DNA from: Thetidibacter halocola
GTDB taxonomy: Bacteria > Pseudomonadota > Alphaproteobacteria > Rhodobacterales > Rhodobacteraceae
Direction of reading: 5' to 3'
Length of the DNA stretch: 64,000 nucleotides
NCBI RefSeq assembly: GCF_018224955.1
Contig: NZ_JAGTUU010000001.1
Span: forward strand, 682,001-746,000
Position numbers and translations under genes: made by a program. The stretch's first letter is position 1. Every line of letters starts with the position of its first letter. Shown one piece after another: positions 24,519 through 34,200 of the stretch. The notes beneath the pieces were generated by a model, which saw nothing but the letters and a program-made list of their open reading frames with translations, did not search any database and was not told the origin of the DNA.

Positions 24519-25628
24519 ATGCCTTTCCTGCAAAGCCTTCAATCGCTCCAGTCGCTTCAATCCCTGCAGTCGCTTCAGTCGTTGCAATCCCTGCAAAGCC
24601 TTGGCGGCAGCTCTGTCAGCGGCAGTGCGTCCGGGTATCTGACAGCGCGCGACGGGATCTCGAGCCTGTGGCCCGAGGACGCACAGGTGCCCGCGCAACG
24701 CGAATTCAACGACCCGGGCAATCTGCGTGCGTGGTCCGCCTCCTCGGTTCGGGCCGTGCTCTCGGGGGAGGTCACGTCACGCCTGGCATTCGGTGCCGTC
24801 GAGGGAGAGCGCACCGTCCTCGTCCACCTCTTGCGCGCCGAAGGCACGGATACCGAAACCCCGACGCTCGGCGTGGACGTGCTTGCACGACTGACCGCCC
24901 CGGCCCCCGAGGATTTCCTGGCACAAGCGCGACTCGTCTACGACTATGCCGAATTGAGGCCGGACCGGATGGTCGAGATCCTCGACCAGACCGTCGGGAT
25001 GCTTGGCTACTTCGCGCGCCTCTTGCCGTTGGATCCCGCCCGGATGCCCCAATGCCTGCACATCCTGACACTGGCCCAGGATTGTGCTGCCCACGTCGCG
25101 CAGCACTGCAAGCACGTGCTGGCCTGCCGCCGACCGGACGCGGTCTCGGCCTCGATCCAGCCGATGATCGACACGCCGGGACACAGCACCCTGCCCAGCG
25201 GCCACGCGACCGAGGCCTTTGCCATCGCCGCGACGCTGGATCACCTCGTTCCGGTCGAGGCCCGCGCCGCCGACCTGCAGGGTCAGCTGATGGCAATGGC
25301 TGCGAGGATCGCCGTGAACCGCACGGTGGCAGGGCTGCACTTCCCCGCCGACAGCTTTGCCGGGGCCATTCTGGGATTTGCGGTGGCCGACGTGATCGCC
25401 GCGCGCGCGGGGCAACTGGATCGCGCACAGGCCGTGCAGTTTTCCGGAAAAGGCATGGGTCCCGAGGATTTCTTCACCGCGCGTGTCTGGCAAGACGGCA
25501 CACGGCACAGCTTTTCGACTCCGGATGGGATCGGCATCACCGAATTCGAGCAGGCCGGGCCGACCACCGACGTCTCGACGATCCTGGACAGGGTCTGGCA
25601 AGAAGCCCGCGCCGAATGGAGCCTTTGA
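24519..25628 (+). CDS. PAP2/vanadium-haloperoxidase superfamily protein with N-terminal Leu-Gln-Ser repeats
   Basis: A 369-residue protein. Residues 4-27 are eight exact LQS tripeptides. The C-terminal half carries the three PAP2 signatures: K198-x6-R205-P206 (KHVLACRRP), P226-S-G-H229, and R268-x5-H274-x3-D278. These are the phosphate/vanadate-binding and catalytic residues of acid phosphatases and vanadium haloperoxidases. There are no obvious membrane spans, so it looks like the soluble haloperoxidase-like branch rather than a lipid phosphatase. No classical signal peptide is seen. A GGAG site precedes ATG 24519. The stop is 1 bp from the protease start. Substrate, halide versus phosphate activity and the role of the repeat are unknown. 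Confidence 0.82.
   Translation: MPFLQSLQSLQSLQSLQSLQSLQSLQSLGGSSVSGSASGYLTARDGISSLWPEDAQVPAQREFNDPGNLRAWSASSVRAVLSGEVTSRLAFGAVEGERTVLVHLLRAEGTDTETPTLGVDVLARLTAPAPEDFLAQARLVYDYAELRPDRMVEILDQTVGMLGYFARLLPLDPARMPQCLHILTLAQDCAAHVAQHCKHVLACRRPDAVSASIQPMIDTPGHSTLPSGHATEAFAIAATLDHLVPVEARAADLQGQLMAMAARIAVNRTVAGLHFPADSFAGAILGFAVADVIAARAGQLDRAQAVQFSGKGMGPEDFFTARVWQDGTRHSFSTPDGIGITEFEQAGPTTDVSTILDRVWQEARAEWSL
24528..24599 (+). repeat. Eight 9-bp units coding (Leu-Gln-Ser)8
   Basis: The amino-acid repeat is exact, but the DNA is not: Leu uses CTG, CTT, CTC and TTG; Gln CAA and CAG; Ser AGC, TCG and TCC. Synonymous divergence with perfect peptide conservation argues for selection on the peptide rather than a recent microsatellite expansion. 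Confidence 0.95.
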
Positions 25629-25629
25629 A

Positions 25630-27621
25630 ATGGGCTATTCCCTTGTTCCGGAGCCTGCCGAAGAAGCACCCCATCCCAGGTTAGAGCCGGTCAGCGCATG
25701 GCTGTTTCGTGGACGCTCTCGATTTCTCAAGGCCGCCGGGTTGCAGCAAGCCGAGACCGCGCTTTTCACCATGCCGGTCGATGCACGTGGCTTCGATCCG
25801 TCGATCGGGGGCATGTGGCGAAACTACGCGCTGATGGACCTGCCTCTCGAGGAGAAGGCGCACTACTTCGCGGCGGAACCGCTGGAGGACAACCTGCAGC
25901 TGCTGGCCAGCGACATCCCGGCTCCGCGGGTCTACGTGCTGCCTCTGCCGCGCGACAGCATCAATCCCGATCACACCGGACTGGAACGGCCGGATATCGG
26001 GGCGCCGCTCACGGGCCGCGAGGCGCTTCCGGACACTCCGCCGAAAGCGATCATCGGGATCATCGATCACGGCATCAACATCTTTCACCGGCGCTTTCGA
26101 ACCGGCCGGTTCGGCAGCCGCATCGCCTCGGCCTGGATGCAGAGCGCGCCACGCGAAGGCGACCGCCTGCCGTTCGGCCACGAATGGCTTCGGCGTGATA
26201 TCGTTGCCGCGCAGGAGGCTCACGGCGACGACGAGGACGCGCTGCTTCGACTGATCAGCCGGGGCGCTGCTGGCATGGACCGCAGCCTTGAACACCGCGT
26301 CAGCCACGGAACCCACATTCTGGATCTTGCCGCCGGGATGGCACCGGACGACCCGCGCGGCGATGCATATCCCATCATCGCCGTGACATTGCCGCCGTCC
26401 GTCACGCGTGAGACGAGCGGTTCGATGCTGGCCCTGCCTTTTGTCCTGGGACTGGAATACATCCTCGATCGCGCCCGACGCTACATGACTGAAATGGCAG
26501 ATCCGGCACCGGTCTTCGTGAATGTCAGCTTCGGCTTGTCGGGCGGCCCGCGTCGCGGCTTGCACCGTTTGGAACAGTCCATTCACCGCATCGCCGAACG
26601 CCATGTTTCGGAACTGGCAAAGAGCCACTCGAATGGCGGACCACCCCCGCGCATTCTCGTGGCTGCGGGCAACCGCAACCGGGCCCGCGGCCATTCTCAG
26701 GCTGCGCCGGAAACCGCGCAGATGGCGGTTGTCTGGCACCTTCCACCCGCGGACCGCACATCGAATTTCCTCGAATGCCGGATCGAGACAAGGGCAAACC
26801 GGCCGCCGAGTGCGATCACCGTGCGGCTGAAACCGCCGGATCGCGATCAGGAATTGGTGCGCCGGATGGAGCGGAGCGGCGGCACCGGTTGGAGTGAGGC
26901 CAGCCTGATCACTCGCAAGGGTGCCGCGATCGGGCGCGTCTCGATACAGGATGAGGGCGGGCAACCGACAATCGTGACGGTGGCCCTCGGACCGACCGAT
27001 CCCGGCCCCGGTTCGGAGGCTGCGGCCTTGCCGGGCGACTGGCGGATCGGCGTCGAGGTTCATGGCGCCCGGGTTCTGAGGATCGATACATGGATCCTCA
27101 GAGACGATGTGCCGCCCGGATTCCGAGACAACGGACGTCAAAGCACGTTGGTGGATCAGGCCTACAGGGACCGCGACGATCGAGGGTTCCCGTTGGATGA
27201 CGATCCTGAGCAGCCCTTCAGTCAGATTCGCCGGACGGGCACGCTGAACGCGCTGGCGACGGGTGCTCTGCCCCAGGCACCGGCAACCATGCAGATCCTG
27301 GAGACTGTCGGCGCCTATCGCGGTCGGGACCCGGGGGCGATCCTGCCCAGCGGATACTCGGCTACGCCCGATTTTCTTCAGGCCGAACGCATTGACAGCA
27401 GCGCGCAGGCCGATCGCTCGGCGGTCCTGCCCGGAATCCGGGCGGCAGGCTCCCGTTCGGCGACGACCGCAGTCCTTGACGGGACAAGTGTATCCACCCC
27501 TCAAGTCCTGAGACAGCGCGCCCTCGGAGAGGGAGAATGGCTGCGCAACATGATCGATGCCGGAAACCATCGGTTGGGTGCAGCGATCCTTTCGCCCCGC
27601 CAGGAACGTGGCCGCCGGTAA
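25630..27621 (+). CDS. S8 (subtilisin-like) serine protease, 663 aa
   Basis: The catalytic residues are all visible: Asp146 in IIGIIDHGINIF, His226 in SHGTHILDLAAG, the oxyanion Asn348 in ILVAAGNRN, and Ser620 in DGTSVSTPQV. The gap of ~270 residues between Asn348 and Ser620 is long for the family and must hold an inserted domain, partly beta-rich (about residues 375-480). No signal peptide or propeptide is evident at the N-terminus MGYSLVPEPAEE, which suggests a cytosolic or unconventionally exported enzyme. ATG 25630 begins right after the PAP2 gene stop (1-bp gap), so the two are almost certainly co-translated. The client protein is unknown; the neighbouring PAP2 protein or RTX giants are candidates. 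Confidence 0.88.
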   Translation: MGYSLVPEPAEEAPHPRLEPVSAWLFRGRSRFLKAAGLQQAETALFTMPVDARGFDPSIGGMWRNYALMDLPLEEKAHYFAAEPLEDNLQLLASDIPAPRVYVLPLPRDSINPDHTGLERPDIGAPLTGREALPDTPPKAIIGIIDHGINIFHRRFRTGRFGSRIASAWMQSAPREGDRLPFGHEWLRRDIVAAQEAHGDDEDALLRLISRGAAGMDRSLEHRVSHGTHILDLAAGMAPDDPRGDAYPIIAVTLPPSVTRETSGSMLALPFVLGLEYILDRARRYMTEMADPAPVFVNVSFGLSGGPRRGLHRLEQSIHRIAERHVSELAKSHSNGGPPPRILVAAGNRNRARGHSQAAPETAQMAVVWHLPPADRTSNFLECRIETRANRPPSAITVRLKPPDRDQELVRRMERSGGTGWSEASLITRKGAAIGRVSIQDEGGQPTIVTVALGPTDPGPGSEAAALPGDWRIGVEVHGARVLRIDTWILRDDVPPGFRDNGRQSTLVDQAYRDRDDRGFPLDDDPEQPFSQIRRTGTLNALATGALPQAPATMQILETVGAYRGRDPGAILPSGYSATPDFLQAERIDSSAQADRSAVLPGIRAAGSRSATTAVLDGTSVSTPQVLRQRALGEGEWLRNMIDAGNHRLGAAILSPRQERGRR

Positions 27622-28278
27622 GGTGGCACGTCCGTCGTAGAAATCGCCGAACTCCACCTCGACCATGCATCTCGGCGGCCATCCGGGATTGCACAGCTTG
27701 CGTCAGTGGGATCGTTCCAACTCCTCGGATACTGGCGCACTGGGCTCCGGGCGTCGCTTTGACCGCTTTGGCGACTCCGTTATCCGCTGCCTTGCCGGAC
27801 TGCGAGAGCTCTGGCGTGACCTGGTTGGCACAGGCTCGGCGGTCTGGGTCGCAGGAGACGAATGCGATGCGTTGTCGATGCGGATCGGCTTCGGGCATGC
27901 ATGACAGTGAATGATCCGCGTCTCGCCTGAGCGCTTCTTTCGTCAAAGGGACGAAACGGCGCTTCTTACGATCTTCGCTCCGAGCAAGCCTGAACTTCGG
28001 CATATAAACATATGACAATCATATACAAAGAGAATAGATGGCCACTCTCGCAGCCCCATCTGGCCTGCGGATTTCCTTTTTCCGACAGACGACAAACCCT
28101 GCCACAGAGCGGGTCATTCTGCCCGGACTGCTGCGGCGAAGGTCCGAAATACCCGGCTTGACGCGAAAAAACTGCGGCGGATACCCTTTCCCAGCGCCAA
28201 GCATAAGACGAACGCCGGCCCGCGCAGCCGGTCGGGAAAAAAGTCTTTCATCGGTCAAGCACCGCAAGGAATTTCGAC
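27622..28278. other. Gap of 657 bp before the RTX giant
   Basis: No gene is recognised. A 79-codon plus-strand frame (27665-27904, MHLGGHPGLHSLRQ...) and a longer minus-strand frame overlapping the protease gene both lack family similarity and ribosome sites. The first could be a decayed gene: its segment LAGLRELWRDLVGTGSAVWV looks protein-like. An A/T-rich tract at 27998-28038 is the best candidate promoter region for the downstream RTX gene. Confidence 0.4.
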
Positions 28279-31200
28279 ATGATCACGCAATCCCAGCTGT
28301 TGTCGCTGGCCGACGGAATTGACCAGTCGCTGAACACCACGCAGGGCCGCATCGCGGCCGAGGTCCTGGCCGAGAGTTTCCCGCTGATCGCCGATGGCAT
28401 GGCGGATGCCGCGCAGGCCGGCGAACAGGCGCTGGAGGCGACGCGCCGCCTGGCCGAGGCGCTGCATGACGCGCTCACGCTGCTCGCCGCTGCCACCAGC
28501 CAGACCGAACAGGCGGTCGAGATCCAGTTGAACACGGCACTGGCCAATGCCGGGTTCCAGGGCACGGCGCTGTCGGTCACGGTGGTGGGCGACGAGGTGC
28601 GCATCAGCCTCGCGACCGACGCCTTCGGCAGCTATGTCCAGGACCTCGCCCCCGACCTTGGCCTCGGCCAGTTCGGCCTGGCGGGCGGCGGCACCGGGAC
28701 GCTGGAGACCGTGTTCGGCTTCGACATGGATTTCGCCACCGATTCCTCGGGCTTCTTCATCGACACTTCGGCGGCGGCGGAGATCACAATCGACCTGGCC
28801 CTGTCGGACACGCTGTTCGACCAGGTGCTGAACATCAACGGGCAGGATTTCGTCTCGGCCGATGCGGGAACGACCTTTGTCGGCAGCATCGCCATCGACA
28901 TCCAGGCGGCCGCGAACCGGCTGGGCACCGCGCAGGTGGCCAGCGCCACGATGGACGCGACCCTGACCGGCAGCGCGGGCGTTCAGGTGGGCCTGACCGC
29001 CGCCGACCAGGGCGCCATGAGTCTGCCCATCGGCGCGACCCTGTCGGTGGACTGGGATTTCGACGCCGCCGAGATCGACCCGTTCGATACCAACGCTGGC
29101 TTCGGCGACCGGCCCGACGTGCGCTTCGACACCGTCACCATCGGCCTTGGCGATTTCATGGAAGATTTCGTCGCCCCGCTGATCGAGCGCATCGACCAGC
29201 TGCTGGAACCGATCCGCCCGATCCTGACCGTGCTCACGACCTCGATCAAGGTGCTGGAGGATTTCCCCGGCCTCGGCAGCCTGTTCGATGTCACCAATGA
29301 CGGCAAGGTCAACCTGCTCGACATTCTCAAGGTGCTGTTCCCGTCGACGAACTTCACCGCCGTGAACGCCATCGTCGACCTGGCCGAGCAGGTCGTGTCC
29401 TGGGCGGATTTCCTGGCCTCGACCGGCTTTGCCGATGGCGAACTGATCCTCGGCGACATCGACCTTGGCAATATCGACATCCGCCTGCCCAGCTTCGACC
29501 TCGACTCTGTCTCGGGGCAGCTGGCGGGGATCGCCGACAACCTTCAGGACGTGCTCGACACGCTGTCCGGCGCGGGCTGGGACACCGCGGATGGCGGCAG
29601 CGGCGATACCGGCCTCGATATCCTGCAATCCATCGTCGACAACGACATCTTCGACCTGCCGGTGCTGGACGATCCGACGCAATGGATCAACCTGATCGTC
29701 GGCAGGCCTGCCGACCTGATCTATATCGACCTGCCGGAACTGGTTCTTGGCGACCGCAGCGATCCCATCGAAATCCTCTCCCTGCCGATCATCCCGCTGG
29801 TCTTTCTCAAGGTGACGGCCGCGGTCGAGGCGGTCATCAACTTCGACTTCGGCTTTGACACGCGCGGCTTGCTGGACCCGGCGCGCCCGGCCATCGACGG
29901 CTTCTACATCGTCGATCTGCCCGACGAGTCCGAGATCACGCTCTATTCCTCGATCGGGCTGGGCGTATCGCTGGACCTTCTGCTGGCCGAGGCCTATGGC
30001 GGCGGCGACATCGCGGGCGAGATCGAGCTGGACCTGAACTCGGGCAGTACCGAAGGCAAGCTCTACTACGACGAATTCATCGCGGCGGTGAATTCCAACC
30101 CCTTCGCGATCTTCGACGCCTCGGGCTCGATCACTGCGGGGTTCACCGCCTATGTCGACACGCTGTTCGGCGAGATCTGGCGCTGGGAAAGCCCGCGCAT
30201 CACGCTGGGCGGCTTCGGCTTCGACGAGACGGGGACGGCCGTGGTCGGCACTGTCTCGGGCGGGACGCTGACACTCTTTACCGGTGGACGGGCGGATCAG
30301 CGCACGAACGGCGCGCTGATCGGCGACGTGGCCGAGATCATCACCATCGCGCCCAAGGTGACCGGCGGGATCGCGGTGACGGTCCTTGGCATGTCGCAGG
30401 AATTCACCGGCGTCACCGACATCACCGGCAACGGCCAGACCGGCGACGACCAGCTTGTCGTCGACCCGACGCTGGTCATCCCGGTCAACTTCTGGGGCGG
30501 CGAAGGCAATGACGGCCTGTCGGGCGGCGCGGGCGACGACACGTTCTTCGGCGGCTTGGGCGACGACGCGCTGATCGGCAATGATGGCGACGATTCCCTG
30601 ACCGGCGCCCTGGGCGACGATTATCTCGAGGGCGGCGCCGGGGCCGACACGATCAACGGCGGCGAAGGCAACGACTGGGTCAGCTATCGCACCAGCGACG
30701 CGGCCGTGGATATCGACCTGTCCGCAGCCACCCAGTCGGGCGGCGATGCGCAGGGCGACGAGCTGTTTGCCATCGAGAATATCGACGGCAGCGAGCACGG
30801 AGACAGCATCGTGGGCTCGCAGGGCGCCGGCAGCTTCTTTGGCCGGGGCGGCGACGACCTGATGACCGGCGGCACCCACGTGCAATACCTGTTCGGCAAT
30901 GATGGCGACGACACGATGGAGGCCTCGGTCGCGGGCAGCGTTCTGGCAGGCGGCGAAGGCGACGACCTCTACATCGTGCGCGCTGCAGGGATGCTGGTGG
31001 GCGAGAATTTCCTGTCCGAGATCGCCGCAGGATCAGACAGCGGCCATGACAGCGTCGAGGCCTATGTCAGCATCGACCTGCGCGGCACCGACGAGCACAT
31101 CGAGGACATCCAGCTTTTCGGGTCGGCCCTGACCGCCCATGCCAACGGCCTGGACAACCTGATCGAGGGCAACAGCCGCGACAACGGTCTTTACGGCTAT

Positions 31201-34200
31201 GGCGGCGACGACACGATCCGCGGCTATGCCGGCAAGGACACGCTGTATGGCCATGACGGCAACGACCTGCTGGCGGGCGGCGACGGCGATGACGAGTTGC
31301 GCGGCGGTTCCGGCGACGACATCCTCAACGGCCTCGATGGCGAGGACAATCTCTTCGGTGACGACGGCGACGACACGGTCACGGGCGGCTTCGGCTTTGA
31401 CACGCTGCGCGGCGGCGCGGGGGCCGACGAGCTGCTGGGCGGGTTCGACGCGGATTTCTACATCGTCGACAGCGACGACACGGTCTACGAGATCAACGGC
31501 GGCGGCATCGATTTCGTCTGGGCGGACGAGGATCACGCCCTCTTGGCTGGGCAGGAAATCGAGGTCCTGTCGGCCTATTCCTGGGAGGGGATCCTTGCCG
31601 CGATCACCGCGACGCTGATCAACGACACCCGCACGGGATACGAGGGACTGGCCCAGTTGATCGGCGTGAACGGTATCCTCGGCGCCACGCCGACCGTGGC
31701 GCTGACCGGTAACGAACGCGCGCAGCTGATCATCGGCGAGACCGGCGACAGCGACATCGTCGCCTTCCGCAACGTGCTGGAGGGGATGGATGGCGCCGAC
31801 ACGATCCTGGGCGACGACCGGGACGACGTGGCGCAATACCTGGCCTCGGACGCCGCGGTGCAGATCGACCTGTCGCAAGAGATCCAGTCCGGCGGCCATG
31901 CCGAGGGCGATCGGCTGATCCGCATCCACAACATCATCGGCTCGGCCCATGACGACACCATCCTGGGCGAGGATGCCGCCGCCTCGGGCGGCGCGATCCC
32001 GGCCGCCGACAACCTCTTCGAGGGGCGTGGCGGCAACGACCTGCTCGAGGGGCTCGACGGGTTCGACACGCTGCTGGGCGGCTGGGGGGCCGACACGCTC
32101 AAGGGCGGCAACGAAGACGACGACCTGCAGGGCGAAGGCGGCGCCGACAGCCTCGAGGGCGGCAACGGCAACGACACGCTGGACGGCGGCGCGGGTATCG
32201 ACGTGCTGGATGGCGGGGCCGGAGACGACCTCTATTACGTGACGCTGCTGGACGACATCTTCGATTCCTCGGGCGACGACACGGCCATCGCAACCACCGA
32301 CTACACGCTGAACGCGGGGGCCGAGGTCGAGCGGCTGGAGGCCTCGACCGACACCGACGACGACCTGATCCTTTTCGGCAACACCTTTGCCCAATGGATC
32401 GCGGGCAATGCGGGCGACAATTTCCTGCATGGCGGCGCCGGGGCCGACACGATCCAGGGCCGCGCGGGGCAGGACACGGCGGGCTACACCCTGTCGCTGG
32501 CCCCGGTCGATGTCGACCTGAACCGTGCGGTGCAATCGGGCGGCCACGCCGAGGGCGACGAACTGATCGGGATCGAGAACCTCTCGGGCTCGGGTTTCGG
32601 CGACGTGCTGGTGGGCCTGACCACGGTGCGCGGCGACGGGCTGGAGGACAACCGCCACGCGGGCCTGGCGGGCGACGACTGGATCGAGGACACGATCGGC
32701 ACCAACACGCTCGAGGGCGGGTTCGGCGACGACACGCTGGTGGGCAGCGGCACCGAGGCGCTGGTGGCGGGCGCAGGCAGCCTGCTGCTGGGCGGCGCGG
32801 GCAACGACAGTCTCGATGCCGGGGTCTCGACCAACACGGGCGGCGACACGCTGGCGGGCGGCATGGGCGACGACATCTACCGCGTGACCTCGGCGGGCGA
32901 CGTGGTGGACGAGAACTGGGCCGGCGACATCGCCGAGGGTGCCGATGGCGGGCACGACACGCTCATCAGCGACGTGACCGTCTGGAACATGGAGACCCCC
33001 GGCCAGGCCAGCATCGAGGATGCCGAGCTGGGCCTGGGCCGCGACCTTCTGGCCAACGCGCTGGACAACCACGTCACCGGCAACGACCTCGACAACGATC
33101 TGACCGGGCGCGAGGGCAACGACACGCTGCTCGGCCGGCTGGGCAACGACACGCTGCGCGGCGGCCTGGGCGACGACAACCTGAATGGCGGCGCGGGCGA
33201 CGACCAGATGATCGGCTGGGCGGGCGACGACCTCTATATCGTCGACTCGGCGGGCGACGTGGTGATGGAGGCGGCGGGCAACGGCACCGACACGGTGCGC
33301 TCCAGCGTCGATCACACCCTGGCCGACGAGGTCGAGGTGCTGGTCCTCACCGGGACCGACGACATCGATGGCACCGGCAACGCGCTGGACAACCGGCTGG
33401 AGGGCAACACGGGCGCCAACCTCCTGAGCGGCGGCGAAGGCAACGACACGCTCAACGGTGGCGCAGGGGTCGACACGCTGCGCGGCGGGTTGGGCGACGA
33501 CGTCTTTGCCCCCGAGGGGCTGGACGAGATCGACAGCATCACCGGCGGCGACGGCATCGACCTGCTGGACATGACGCTGCACACGGGCGGCGCGCTGACC
33601 GCCGACCTCGCGGCAGAGACCTATACCGTCGGCGGCCCCGGCGGGGTGCAGACCATCCGCAGCGTCGAGAACATCATCGCCACCGGCGAGGGCGACGCGG
33701 TGACCGGAAACGAGGCCGCCAACCGCTTCGAGGGGCGCGCGGGCGCCGACACGATGGCGGGTGGCGCGGGCGACGACTGGCTCGACGGAGAGGCGGGGAC
33801 GGATTCGCTCGATGGCGGTGACGGCAATGACACCATTCTTGGCGGCAATGGCCACGACACGCTGTTCGGCCGGGCGGGCGACGACTCGCTGCTGGGCGGC
33901 GGCGGCCGCGACGAGATCCGTGCCGGCGACGGGTTCGACAGCCTCTATGGCGAGGACGGCGACGACTGGCTGATCGGCGGCAACGACGCCGACTTCGCCG
34001 AGGGCGGCACGGGCGACGACACGCTCAGCGGGAATGACGGCAACGACAATCTGATCGGCGGCGAGGGCAACGACCTGTTCTACGGCGGCAGCGGCAACGA
34101 CACCCTGACCGGCGAGGCCGGAGACGACACCGCCTATGGCGGCGGCGGGCGCGACCGGCTGACCGGCCTCGACGGCAATGACACTCTGTTCGGCGGCAAC

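Noticed and set aside
24519-25628. The LQS-repeat protein as a membrane lipid phosphatase
   Set aside because: The three PAP2 motifs are present but hydrophobic spans are not evident, so a soluble haloperoxidase-like protein fits better.
27362-28018. 218-codon minus-strand frame overlapping the S8 protease gene end
   Set aside because: Overlaps a solid gene, lacks a ribosome site and any recognisable segment.
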